A DNA stretch of 43,182 bases, from contig JAATGF010000054.1 of the NCBI GenBank assembly GCA_015654795.1, positions 1-43,182 of the forward strand. Reading direction: 5' to 3'. Under the pieces are notes generated by a model. The model worked only from the letters and a program-made list of their open reading frames with translations. It did not search any database and was not told the DNA's origin. This DNA comes from Bacteroidales bacterium. GTDB taxonomy: Bacteria > Bacteroidota > Bacteroidia > Bacteroidales > Prolixibacteraceae. The position numbers and the translations under genes were made by a program. Shown one piece after another: positions 16,461 to 24,362 of the stretch (its first letter is position 1; each line of letters opens with the position of its first letter).

Positions 16461-17432
16461 ATGAAAGCAGCAGTAATGTATCAAAAAGGCGATATGCCGC
16501 AATACACGGAAGATTTTCCTGAACCGATTATCTGTGGCAAAGATGAGCTTCTAATCTCCATGAAAGCAGTAGCCATTAAACACATCGATAAGTCGAGGGC
16601 AAGTGGCAAACATTATTCAACAACAGGAGACATTAGTCATGCAAAAGTAATCGGTGGCGATGGAGTTGGAGTATTGAAAAACGGTACAAGAGTATTTGCA
16701 TTAGGAAACGGTATGATGGCAGAAAAAGCCGTAATCGAAAAAGATAGAATGATAAAACTGCCGAAAGGCATAGATGATGTCACGGCGGCAGCCTTGCCCA
16801 ATGCTGTTGCGGGTTCAGCAATGGCACTTCGTTTCAGGGCAGGGATGAAAAAAGGCGAAACAATTTTGATAAATGGGGCGACAGGATTTACTGGTAAAAT
16901 AGCGGTACAGGTTGCAAAATACTATGGCGCAAAAAAAATAATTGTTACAGGGAGGAATGAGGAAACACTTCAATCGTTGCTGGCATTGGGTGCAGACGAA
17001 ATCGTTTCTGTAAAACAAAATGACGAAAATTTTATTGCACAGATAGAAATGATCCATAAGAGCACACCCATTGATATCATCATTGATTATTTGTGGGGGC
17101 ATACGGCAGAACTTATTCTTGAAGCACTGAAAGGAAATGGTTCGTTTACGCATAAAACACGATTTGTCTCGATTGGTTCTGTAACAGGAGACAAAATTCA
17201 ATTATCGGCAGAGATTTTAAGAAGTGTTGATCTTCAGCTATCAGGTTCAGGCATGGGCAGTTGGACAAAAGATGAAATGAGAAAATTGTTTCGTGACATT
17301 GTTCCCAAAATGTTTAGGTTGGCCGCTAATAATAAATTAAAGGTTGAGACAAAAAGCGTAGACCTGAAAGAAATTGAAAGATTATGGGATATGGATGTGT
17401 CGGATGGCACAAGATTGGTGGTAATAATCTGA
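16461..17432 (+). CDS. Zinc-free MDR-family quinone reductase-like oxidoreductase
   Basis: A 323-residue medium-chain dehydrogenase/reductase. The N-terminal GroES-like fold is followed by a Rossmann domain with GATGFTGKIAVQVAKYYGA (from residue 139), the NADPH-binding loop of the quinone oxidoreductase subgroup, and IIVTGRNEETLQSLLALGAD. The structural-zinc cysteines of alcohol dehydrogenases are absent. Such enzymes reduce quinones, enones or aldehydes with NADPH in the cytoplasm. Gene pairs of a Crp/Fnr-like regulator and an MDR oxidoreductase recur in bacteria; here the operator between them supports control. True substrate unknown. Confidence 0.88.
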   Translation: MKAAVMYQKGDMPQYTEDFPEPIICGKDELLISMKAVAIKHIDKSRASGKHYSTTGDISHAKVIGGDGVGVLKNGTRVFALGNGMMAEKAVIEKDRMIKLPKGIDDVTAAALPNAVAGSAMALRFRAGMKKGETILINGATGFTGKIAVQVAKYYGAKKIIVTGRNEETLQSLLALGADEIVSVKQNDENFIAQIEMIHKSTPIDIIIDYLWGHTAELILEALKGNGSFTHKTRFVSIGSVTGDKIQLSAEILRSVDLQLSGSGMGSWTKDEMRKLFRDIVPKMFRLAANNKLKVETKSVDLKEIERLWDMDVSDGTRLVVII

Positions 17433-17454
17433 CAAACCGCCGGTGCGGATTTGT
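17432..17454. repeat. Palindrome at the end of the oxidoreductase gene
   Basis: ACAAA-CCGC-CGGT-GCGG-(A)-TTTGT: a nine-pair stem with a four-base loop and one bulged A, overlapping the stop codon of the oxidoreductase gene. The tail lacks a T-run, so it is better called a REP-like hairpin that may protect the mRNA end than a terminator. Confidence 0.45.
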
Positions 17455-18163
17455 AACCCCAGTAATTATCGGGATAAAATGCTGCACATTCCGGGGATCA
17501 GTGTTTAAGGCTAAGATTCAAACCGACTGTTTTATTTTTGTTCCGGAAAAATTATAAAAATGGAATAGCCCGTTTAGTTAAGGATTTTGATGCTGTTTTT
17601 TGTTTCGTGTCCCGAATTTTCGCATAGCCGTCAAGCTAACAACTATTTATTTTCGAATCTCCTGCATTTTGAAACCATGCACGATAATGAATGAGACAAA
17701 TAAAAAGCGTGTTATCAAACTATCGTGTAGTGATTAATACCGCATGTGCGGTATTGTAGAAACATCAAAGTCGCAGATCTCCGGTATCGCGTTGCGGTTA
17801 AACTTTTTTCTGGCAGAAGTTTTGCAATAAAGGCGCACAGAACATCGATTTTTCAATTAACCACGCAGATGCGCTAACATTGCCCGGAACAAACAACGGT
17901 TATAATCTCATAATCCGTCCGTAATGGAATGAATTGTACGGAAACCCCGTTTATATAAACAAACCTCAGTTTGGCAGAATACCTCGTCCCCTAATAGGTT
18001 AAAGACAATCAACCTGAAACTATGTACAGAACATATTGTCGTTATAAAACTTTCGAAGAAGAAAACAAAATATTTCCCCCGTTTAAAATATTTGTCTGGC
18101 TTATTCGTCTATCTATTTGTAGACAGTAAGGCCAGATAAGTATTAATAGCAATATCAGATAGT
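17455..18163. other. Gene-free spacer with REP-like element
   Basis: About 700 bases without a credible gene. At 17736-17762 there is a minus-oriented copy of the REP-like element (TACCGC-ATGT-GCGGTA then TTGTAGAAA). GGTTAAAGACAATCAACCT near 17997 recalls the start of the repeats at 304 and 638. An imperfect inverted repeat (TCTGGC...GCCAGA, about 18096-18137) lies just before the sigma factor gene and may carry its promoter. Confidence 0.5.
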
Positions 18164-18712
18164 TTGGAACAAAAACAAAATACAGCCGAAATAGCCCGGA
18201 ATTACAGAAGTCGTTTAAAGCGTTTTATCTGGAAAAGGGTTAGCTCTGCCGAAGATGCCGAGGATATTTTGCAAGACGTATTCTATCAGCTTGCAGAAGC
18301 CGACCGGTTGATGAAGCCAATTGAACATATTTCCGCATGGCTTTATACCGTTGCCGGAAACCGCATAACCGACTTGTATAGGAAAAAAAGACCGGAACCG
18401 TTGTCAGAATACTTTTCCGAGAACGAAGATATGGTTGCAGAATTTGTCGGTTTGATTTATGAAACTGAGAATACACCTGAAAATGAATACCTAAAATCGC
18501 TTTTTTGGGAGGAGTTGGAAATTGCCTTGAAAGAACTTCCGCGGGAACAGAGAATGATATTTGAACTGAATGAACTGGAAGGCATCTCATTTAAAGAACT
18601 TGCCGGATTGACAGGCGAAACCGTGAATACGCTCATCTCAAGGAAACGATATGCCGTTTTACATCTGCGAAAACGCTTGCAAACATTATATAACGAATTA
18701 ATAAATTTTTAA
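18164..18712 (+). CDS. ECF-type RNA polymerase sigma factor
   Basis: A 182-residue extracytoplasmic-function sigma factor. Region 2 spans about residues 10-75 (SAEDAEDILQDVFYQLAEAD, then WLYTVAGNRITDLYRKK); region 4 spans about 125-175 (LPREQRMIFELNELEGISFKELAGLTGETVNTLISRKRYAV). The start is a TTG: in-frame stop TAA lies at 18137 and no ATG occurs before region 2. No anti-sigma gene of the FecR type follows; instead a small membrane protein gene starts ten bases downstream and may control it. Confidence 0.92.
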   Translation: MEQKQNTAEIARNYRSRLKRFIWKRVSSAEDAEDILQDVFYQLAEADRLMKPIEHISAWLYTVAGNRITDLYRKKRPEPLSEYFSENEDMVAEFVGLIYETENTPENEYLKSLFWEELEIALKELPREQRMIFELNELEGISFKELAGLTGETVNTLISRKRYAVLHLRKRLQTLYNELINF

Positions 18713-18722
18713 ATTATAAGTC

Positions 18723-19112
18723 ATGAAAAGATTAACAAGAAAGAAAAAATATGTTGTAGTGCCGTTAATGCTGGCTGCTGTGGCAATTCTTGGTTTAATA
18801 ACCATGTTGTTATGGAACGCTCTTATGCCTGAAATTCTCCACCTGTCCCAGATTTCTTTCTGGCAGGCTGTTGGTTTACTTATCCTATCACATTTACTTT
18901 TTGGTTTTCATGGACTGAAGCACGCCTGCAATAACCATAGCAAGGATTCTCTGCATGAGAAATTTAAGAGCAAATTACATGAAAAACTTGAACATATGAC
19001 TCCTGAAGAAAGGGAAGAATTCAGAAAACACTGGTACCACCACGCGCATTCACGGGAAGAATCAAAAGACCATTTTGATGACAAAGAAACCACCAGCACT
19101 GAAAATTCCTGA
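18723..19112 (+). CDS. Small His-rich membrane protein, possible sigma-factor partner
   Basis: A 129-residue protein with two predicted membrane helices (about 11-32 and 44-64) and a charged C-terminal tail. The tail holds MTPEEREEFRKHWYHH, like the LTPEQR segments of the CpxP/Spy/ZraP periplasmic stress and metal-sensing proteins, plus many histidines (HHAHSREESKDHFDD). It is the next gene after the ECF sigma factor, ten bases away, so the two are probably cotranscribed. I infer it may sense metal or envelope stress and restrain the sigma factor; no experiment or family name supports this directly. Confidence 0.6.
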   Translation: MKRLTRKKKYVVVPLMLAAVAILGLITMLLWNALMPEILHLSQISFWQAVGLLILSHLLFGFHGLKHACNNHSKDSLHEKFKSKLHEKLEHMTPEEREEFRKHWYHHAHSREESKDHFDDKETTSTENS

Positions 19113-19207
19113 TTGTTTAAATATCTCTTAACTAAATACAAGTCAGGATAAACCTGCTGTTATAAAACAATCATGTTTATTAATCACCTATTAAAAATTG
19201 TTCACTA

Positions 19208-19540
19208 ATGAGGAATCAACTAAAAAGCTATTTAATAAAACTTAATTCCCGGAATAAACAGACAGCGATGGCGGGAGAAGTAATCATCGACAAATCATCT
19301 TGCGATGGTTGTGGCGTATGTGTCAATAATTGTCCAAATAAAGTGTTGATATTAAAAGATATATCGGACAAAGAATTAACAGATTTATCATTTAAGGGAA
19401 AACTGAAAGTTGCATTCAAAGGCAAAAAGAAAGCGTATGTATGCCATTTGGATTCGTGTATATTTTGTGGATTATGCGAGAAAAACTGTCATGAATTTGC
19501 CATACAGGTTGGCAATAGCGTTAAAAAGCAGAAGGCTTGA
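19208..19540 (+). CDS. Two-cluster [4Fe-4S] ferredoxin-like protein
   Basis: A 110-residue protein with two complete cluster motifs: Cys32-x2-Cys35-x2-Cys38-x3-Cys42 (CDGCGVCVNNCP) and Cys84-x2-Cys87-x2-Cys90-x3-Cys94 (CIFCGLCEKNC). A ~40-residue insertion separates them, longer than in clostridial ferredoxins, and the usual Pro after the second motif is His. The ATG at 19208 is used; an ATG at 19268 (MAGEVIIDKSS) would give a more typical N terminus. It follows the His-rich membrane protein by 95 bases and may belong to the sigma factor's operon. Confidence 0.82.
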   Translation: MRNQLKSYLIKLNSRNKQTAMAGEVIIDKSSCDGCGVCVNNCPNKVLILKDISDKELTDLSFKGKLKVAFKGKKKAYVCHLDSCIFCGLCEKNCHEFAIQVGNSVKKQKA

Positions 19541-19691
19541 CGATTTAAAACAGATTTAGCGTACAAATGACCGCAAGATAAGTCAAGGCATAATAGATAT
19601 TATTTTATTGATCGGATTCATAAGGATTGTCATTAAAAATCAACAATTTGTGTTTACACCATTATTGCAGGTATTTGAATCTTTGTTGATT

Positions 19692-19723
19692 ATTTGCCGT
19701 TTATCTTTTTTAATCCTAACTTT
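19692..19723 (+). promoter_or_regulatory. Strong consensus promoter, copy of a repeated module
   Basis: TTTG (19692-19695), then 20 bases, then TAACTTTG (19716-19723): a full match to the Bacteroidota -33/-7 consensus. About 50 bases around it are closely similar to the promoter region at 30470-30520. Transcription would start near 19730, 70 bases before the secreted protein gene. Confidence 0.65.
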
Positions 19724-19801
19724 GGAAAGACATTAAATAAAACGCGATTATGTTAGCGAGCAATAAAAAATAGGCTATTGATAATCACCAATAAATGCGA
19801 A

Positions 19802-20485
19802 ATGAAAACATTTTACTATTTAATTCTCCTGATTCTGTTTTCTTCAAACACAGTATTTGCCCAGTTAAAGAAGGAATCAGTTCCATTAATTAACAATAAA
19901 GATCTTGTATCAGTTAATGTAGCGGCAGCAGAAGAAACTTACCTGGGCCGAAAATCGTTAAAAGTAACTGATATTGGCAAAGATACTGAAGCGCGGTTTG
20001 TGAAAATCAGCAATCTGGATTTTAAGAATGGAAATATTGAAATCGATATTTCGGGAAAACCAGCTGAAAATTCAGGAGAAGGAGCACGTGGATTTGTTGG
20101 TATTGCGTTTCGAATCAATAATGACAATTCGAAGTTTGAATGTATTTATATTCGTCCGACCAACGGAAGAGCAGATGACCAAATTCGAAGAAATCATTCG
20201 GTGCAATATATCTCTTTTCCTGATTTCCCATGGTTTAAATTACGCAAGGATTTCCCCGAAAAATACGAATCATATGTTGATTTAGAGCCAGGAGTATGGA
20301 CAAAGATAAGGATCGAAATTAATGGAGACCGGGCAAAATTATATGTACATGGAAATACCCAGCCAACATTATTAGTGAACGATTTAAAACTGGGTTCCGA
20401 TAATAATGGTAATATTGGATTGTGGATAGGCCCTGAAACAGAAGCTCATTTTACAAATTTACAGGTTACAAAGAGTGATAAATAA
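19802..20485 (+). CDS. Secreted LamG/DUF1080-like protein
   Basis: A 227-residue exported protein. A signal peptide (KTFYYLILLILFSSNTVFAQ) gives a mature protein of about 206 residues. The rest is a single beta-rich domain with the concanavalin-like/DUF1080 pattern: DFKNGNIEIDISGKP, GFVGIAFRINND, FECIYIRPTNGRADDQ, GVWTKIRIEINGDRAKLYVH and GNIGLWIGPETEAHFTNLQV. Such domains bind or cleave carbohydrates. A TTG at 19778 is an unlikely alternative start. It stands alone behind its own strong promoter. Catalytic activity is not evident. Confidence 0.8.
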   Translation: MKTFYYLILLILFSSNTVFAQLKKESVPLINNKDLVSVNVAAAEETYLGRKSLKVTDIGKDTEARFVKISNLDFKNGNIEIDISGKPAENSGEGARGFVGIAFRINNDNSKFECIYIRPTNGRADDQIRRNHSVQYISFPDFPWFKLRKDFPEKYESYVDLEPGVWTKIRIEINGDRAKLYVHGNTQPTLLVNDLKLGSDNNGNIGLWIGPETEAHFTNLQVTKSDK

Positions 20486-20888
20486 ATTAGTGCCCGCCAT
20501 TATATTATTAGTTGCCTTTGCTGTAGTGATGCCATTAAAAAAACAGATCAAAGCAATAGTGGCATAAAAAATATGTTCCATACATTCCCGATCGTTAAAA
20601 TATTGGCAATAAAATATATAAGCCTTTAGATGCTGGTTTTATCGATAAATAAAGCGAATAAAATATCTTTCCGGTAATATTTAGTTTTGTAAATTCCGAT
20701 AAAATAACACTACATTTGTTATGCAAACGAATGGTAATTGTTATGATGAAACGAGCATGGCAATTTATCATAAAAGAAGATGTGTAATCCGTCAGCTGAC
20801 GAATGCGAGTTCCACACCGTTGATTATTTCGAAAGAGTGATGTTGTCGATACGAATTAAATATTAATAACTTACAAAAATTTAAACGT
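20486..20888. other. Spacer with a consensus promoter
   Basis: A 400-base stretch before the barrel-protein gene. TTTG (20686-20689) and TACATTTG (20712-20719), 22 bases apart, form a good promoter that could serve a short frame at 20722 and the gene at 20889. Nothing else recognised. Confidence 0.5.
20722..20841 (+). CDS. Possible short leaderless gene (39 residues)
   Basis: ATG two bases after the -7 box TACATTTG opens a 39-codon frame (MQTNGNCYDETSMAIYHKRR...) ending at TGA 20839. No ribosome site is possible if transcription starts at the usual distance, so translation would be leaderless. No family recognised. It may be chance. Confidence 0.22.
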
Positions 20889-21479
20889 GTGAAAAGACTA
20901 TTGCTTTTACCCATCCTGTTATTATCTTTAAGCGCATTTAGCCAGGAGAACTGGGAAACCACCTTTAAGGGCGGGATTAACTGTTCATTCCTGAGCAGCG
21001 GGGTTTCCTCATCGGGCAACAAAATCTATTTTGGCGCAACCGCAGGTTTGGAACAGACCTATTATTTCGATAATTCAATTTTCTCCGCACAATCGGGTCT
21101 CGAATACGAAAACATAGGGGCAGGACTCAATTCGATAAGTGTAACAGTGGGAGGCAGTAATCCGGGAATGGGTACTTTGTCGAGAGAAAATGCCAATTAT
21201 CTGACTGTTCCCTTGCACCTTAAATGTCAGATCAATGAGCGGTGGGGCGCACTTGCCGGGGCAGGTTACCGTTTTGGATTGGGAGACCGGCAATCGGGAA
21301 ATAGCAGAGCCAGTGATGATATTTCGCTCGACGCCGGATTCTTTTATAAGCTGGATAAGATGAGGTTTAACCTGATCTACCAGCATGGCCTGCAAGAAGC
21401 AGATCCAGGTTATCAGATGATTCAGTCCAAAAACCGCACAATTACATTTACAGTTTCCACCAGCCTATGGAAAAAGTAA
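20889..21479 (+). CDS. Outer-membrane beta-barrel protein
   Basis: A 196-residue exported protein starting at GTG. The signal peptide KRLLLLPILLLSLSAFSQ is cleaved after A-F-S-Q or close by. The mature part has alternating hydrophobic strands with aromatic ends and Gly-rich turns (FKGGINCSFLSSG, YFGATAGLEQTYYFD, WGALAGAGYRFGLGD, TITFTVSTSLW) as in the outer membrane protein beta-barrel (PF13568-like) family of about eight strands. It ends in the hydrophobic/aromatic C terminus SLWKK. Function is unknown; such proteins are usually structural or porin-like. Confidence 0.8.
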   Translation: MKRLLLLPILLLSLSAFSQENWETTFKGGINCSFLSSGVSSSGNKIYFGATAGLEQTYYFDNSIFSAQSGLEYENIGAGLNSISVTVGGSNPGMGTLSRENANYLTVPLHLKCQINERWGALAGAGYRFGLGDRQSGNSRASDDISLDAGFFYKLDKMRFNLIYQHGLQEADPGYQMIQSKNRTITFTVSTSLWKK

Positions 21480-21826
21480 ATATTGGGTTGGGTAAAGTTA
21501 AGATGTAAAAATTATAGCATTGATTTATGAATCTTAACAGCGGTAATTTTTGCATTTGAATAAAATAGGCTTGCCAAAAAAATATATACACGTTAAAAAC
21601 ATGAGGATATATAAACTAACGAACGTTCATTGTAAAAAGAGAAAACAGAGACAGAATGATGAATGAATTTTTGCTGCATAAAGACAGAAAAATGAAGGGC
21701 AACTGATCCTTCGCAAAATTACAAGATGTGCATACACACAGCGAATAGAGTGGTTGTCATTTTGGACTGATTTATTGATTACAATGGGAGCAAAAAATGT
21801 AACTTTACAACTTTAGAAAATTCATA
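21480..21826. other. Spacer carrying the restriction operon promoter
   Basis: About 350 AT-rich bases. A small palindrome GAACGTTC lies at 21621-21628 within TAACGAACGTTCATT, which resembles TetR-type sites but has no regulator next to it. TTG (21775-21777) and TAACTTTA (21800-21807), 22 bases apart, form the probable promoter of hsdR, with transcription starting close to its ATG. No gene is seen. Confidence 0.5.
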
Positions 21827-24361
21827 ATGTCAAAAGAAGCAAAATCAAGAATTAAAATAAACAAACTGCTGGAGGAAGCAGATTGGCGTTTCTTTGACGA
21901 TGAGAAAGGTACAGCCAATATTGTATTAGAAAATAACGTCAAACTTACCAAAACAGAACTTGATGAGTTTGGGGAAGATTTTGAAAAGACTTCAAATGGT
22001 TATATCGATTATCTTTTGCTTGACAACAAAGGATTTCCTTTTATTGTATTGGAGGCGAAGAAAGAAGAAATAAATCCACTTGCGGCAAAGGAACAAGCAC
22101 GTACATATGCACAATCGCAGAATTGCAGGTTTATCATTTTATCAAATGGGAATTTGCATTACTTCTGGGATTTGCAAAGAGGAAACCCAAATATTATTTC
22201 CAAATTCCCAAGACCTGAGATGGTTATTGGCTATACAGATTTTAAACCAAATTCAGAAACGCTTATTAATGAAATAGTTAATGATGATTACGTTGTAAGA
22301 ACCCAAAAGCATGATTACGAAAACGATCCAAGATATAATTACGAAGGACAACGCGACGCTTTTATTGAAGAACACAAACTCCGCTTTTTAAGAAAGTACC
22401 AGGTACGTGCTGTTGAAAGAATTCAGGAAGAAGTAAAGAATGGGAAAGACCGTTTTTTATTTGAAATGGCAACAGGTACCGGTAAAACTTTAACTGCGGC
22501 TGCTGTTATCAAACTGTTTTTGAGAACCGGAAATGCGAGGCGCGTTTTGTTTTTAGTTGACCGTTTGGAATTGGAAGATCAAGCGGATAAAGCATTTAAA
22601 CAGTATCTTAAAACTGATTACAAGTGCAGCATTTATAAAGAAAACAGGGATGATTGGCGACAAGCTGAGATTGTTGTTTCAACAGTACAGTCCTTTTTAT
22701 TCAAAAATAAATACAAACGTATTTTTCAACCTACTGATTTTGATCTTGTTATTTCAGACGAAGCACACCGAAGCATTGGCGGCAATAGCAGGGCGGTTTT
22801 TGAATATTTCATCGGTTACAAATTAGGACTAACTGCCACACCTAAAGACTATTTAAAGAAGTTTGACAAAGACGCTTTAAATGATAAGGACCCAAGAGAA
22901 CTCGAAAGAAGAATGTTGTTGGACACTTATATAACTTTCGGTTGTGAAGATGGCAAACCGACTTACCAATACAGTCTTTTGGATGGAGTCCGCGACGAAT
23001 ATTTAGTCAATCCCTGTGTGGTGGATGCAAGAACAGAAATTACAGCAGAACTGCTAAATGACGAAGGATATACGGTATTAATAACTGATGAAGACGGAGA
23101 AGAAACTTCTACTACATTTTCGCAACGGGATTATGAAAAGAAATTATTCTCAGAAAATACAAATCAAATATTTTGCAAGACATTTATAGACAATGCTTTT
23201 GTTGACCCAATTTCCGGTGAGATTGGCAAAACCATTGTTTTCTGTGTCAGCCAAAACCATGCAGCAAAGATAACTCAGATTCTCAATGAATTTGCCGACC
23301 AAAAGTTTCCCGGTAAATATCAATCGGACTTTGCAATGCAGGTAACTTCATGGATTCCAGATGCACAACAGTTGACGATTAATTTTACGAACAATCGATT
23401 AGGAGGGAAAGGTAATTTCTTTGATTTGTATCAAACAAGCAAAACAAGAGTTTGTGTTACAGTCGGAATGATGACAACGGGTTACGACTGTCCAGATTTG
23501 TTGAATGTATGTTTGATGAGGCCCATATATTCACCCACCGATTTTATTCAGATTAAGGGACGAGGAACAAGAAAATGCAATTTTGCAAATAAAGAAATAC
23601 TAAAAGACAAGACTCTAATTGAAGGCATTCAACCTGAAAAATTAAAGAAATCAAAATTCAAACTCTTTGATTTCTTTGCCAACTGCGAATTCTTTGAAGA
23701 GAAATTCAATTATGATGAGGTAATCAAGTTGCCACCCAAAGGTTCATCGATTAACTTTAAAAGAGGCGGAGAATACGTTACTTCCGGTGATTACGACAGC
23801 ATTTTATCAGACCCGTTGAAGTCAATGACAGTAAATGAGATTGGGCTTGAGGGAATGAAGATAGACCGAATGTATTTTGACAAATTTGAAGATAAGGTAA
23901 AAGAAGACAACAATATTCAGGAAATGGTTTTACAAAAGGATTTTGAAGCCATTGAGCAATACATCTATGACAACATTTTTGAAAAGCCGGAAGAGTATTA
24001 CAACATTAGCAAATTGAGAAACGCGGTAAAAATTGACCGCAGATTACAGCTACGTGAAATTATCGAAAAAATATTTGGTTTTATTCCATACTTCAAAAGT
24101 AAAGACGAATTACTTGAAGATGAGTTTGAAAAATTTGACAGCCGTTATTTGCCGACCGATGAATATTTTTCGTTTGCCAAAGACTATTTTAAAAGCTATA
24201 TCACTGACACAGAATTCAGGGATATTATTGAAAACAAAAAGTATGCATTATTAAACACCAATCCAAATGGTGATGTCTTCAGGAAATTGACACCCGAACT
24301 GCGCACGGCGATTCCAGAGTACATAAAAGATAATGTATCATTAAATAAATTTATAGCATAG
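21827..24361 (+). CDS. hsdR: Type I restriction enzyme, R subunit
   Basis: An 844-residue DNA translocase and endonuclease subunit. The N-terminal PD-(D/E)XK nuclease is visible as Asp61 (GYIDYLLLD) and Glu76-Ala-Lys78 (VLEAK). The superfamily 2 motor follows: Walker A MATGTGKT (214-221), DEAH box (ISDEAHRS, 311-314), LTATP, and the late motif GRGTRKC near 578. A helical C-terminal region (about 700-844) should dock onto the methylase. Length and motifs match the EcoEI-like (type IB) HsdR group. The gene starts the defence segment and its stop lies one base before the next ATG, so translation is coupled. Confidence 0.95.
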   Translation: MSKEAKSRIKINKLLEEADWRFFDDEKGTANIVLENNVKLTKTELDEFGEDFEKTSNGYIDYLLLDNKGFPFIVLEAKKEEINPLAAKEQARTYAQSQNCRFIILSNGNLHYFWDLQRGNPNIISKFPRPEMVIGYTDFKPNSETLINEIVNDDYVVRTQKHDYENDPRYNYEGQRDAFIEEHKLRFLRKYQVRAVERIQEEVKNGKDRFLFEMATGTGKTLTAAAVIKLFLRTGNARRVLFLVDRLELEDQADKAFKQYLKTDYKCSIYKENRDDWRQAEIVVSTVQSFLFKNKYKRIFQPTDFDLVISDEAHRSIGGNSRAVFEYFIGYKLGLTATPKDYLKKFDKDALNDKDPRELERRMLLDTYITFGCEDGKPTYQYSLLDGVRDEYLVNPCVVDARTEITAELLNDEGYTVLITDEDGEETSTTFSQRDYEKKLFSENTNQIFCKTFIDNAFVDPISGEIGKTIVFCVSQNHAAKITQILNEFADQKFPGKYQSDFAMQVTSWIPDAQQLTINFTNNRLGGKGNFFDLYQTSKTRVCVTVGMMTTGYDCPDLLNVCLMRPIYSPTDFIQIKGRGTRKCNFANKEILKDKTLIEGIQPEKLKKSKFKLFDFFANCEFFEEKFNYDEVIKLPPKGSSINFKRGGEYVTSGDYDSILSDPLKSMTVNEIGLEGMKIDRMYFDKFEDKVKEDNNIQEMVLQKDFEAIEQYIYDNIFEKPEEYYNISKLRNAVKIDRRLQLREIIEKIFGFIPYFKSKDELLEDEFEKFDSRYLPTDEYFSFAKDYFKSYITDTEFRDIIENKKYALLNTNPNGDVFRKLTPELRTAIPEYIKDNVSLNKFIA

Positions 24362-24362
24362 C

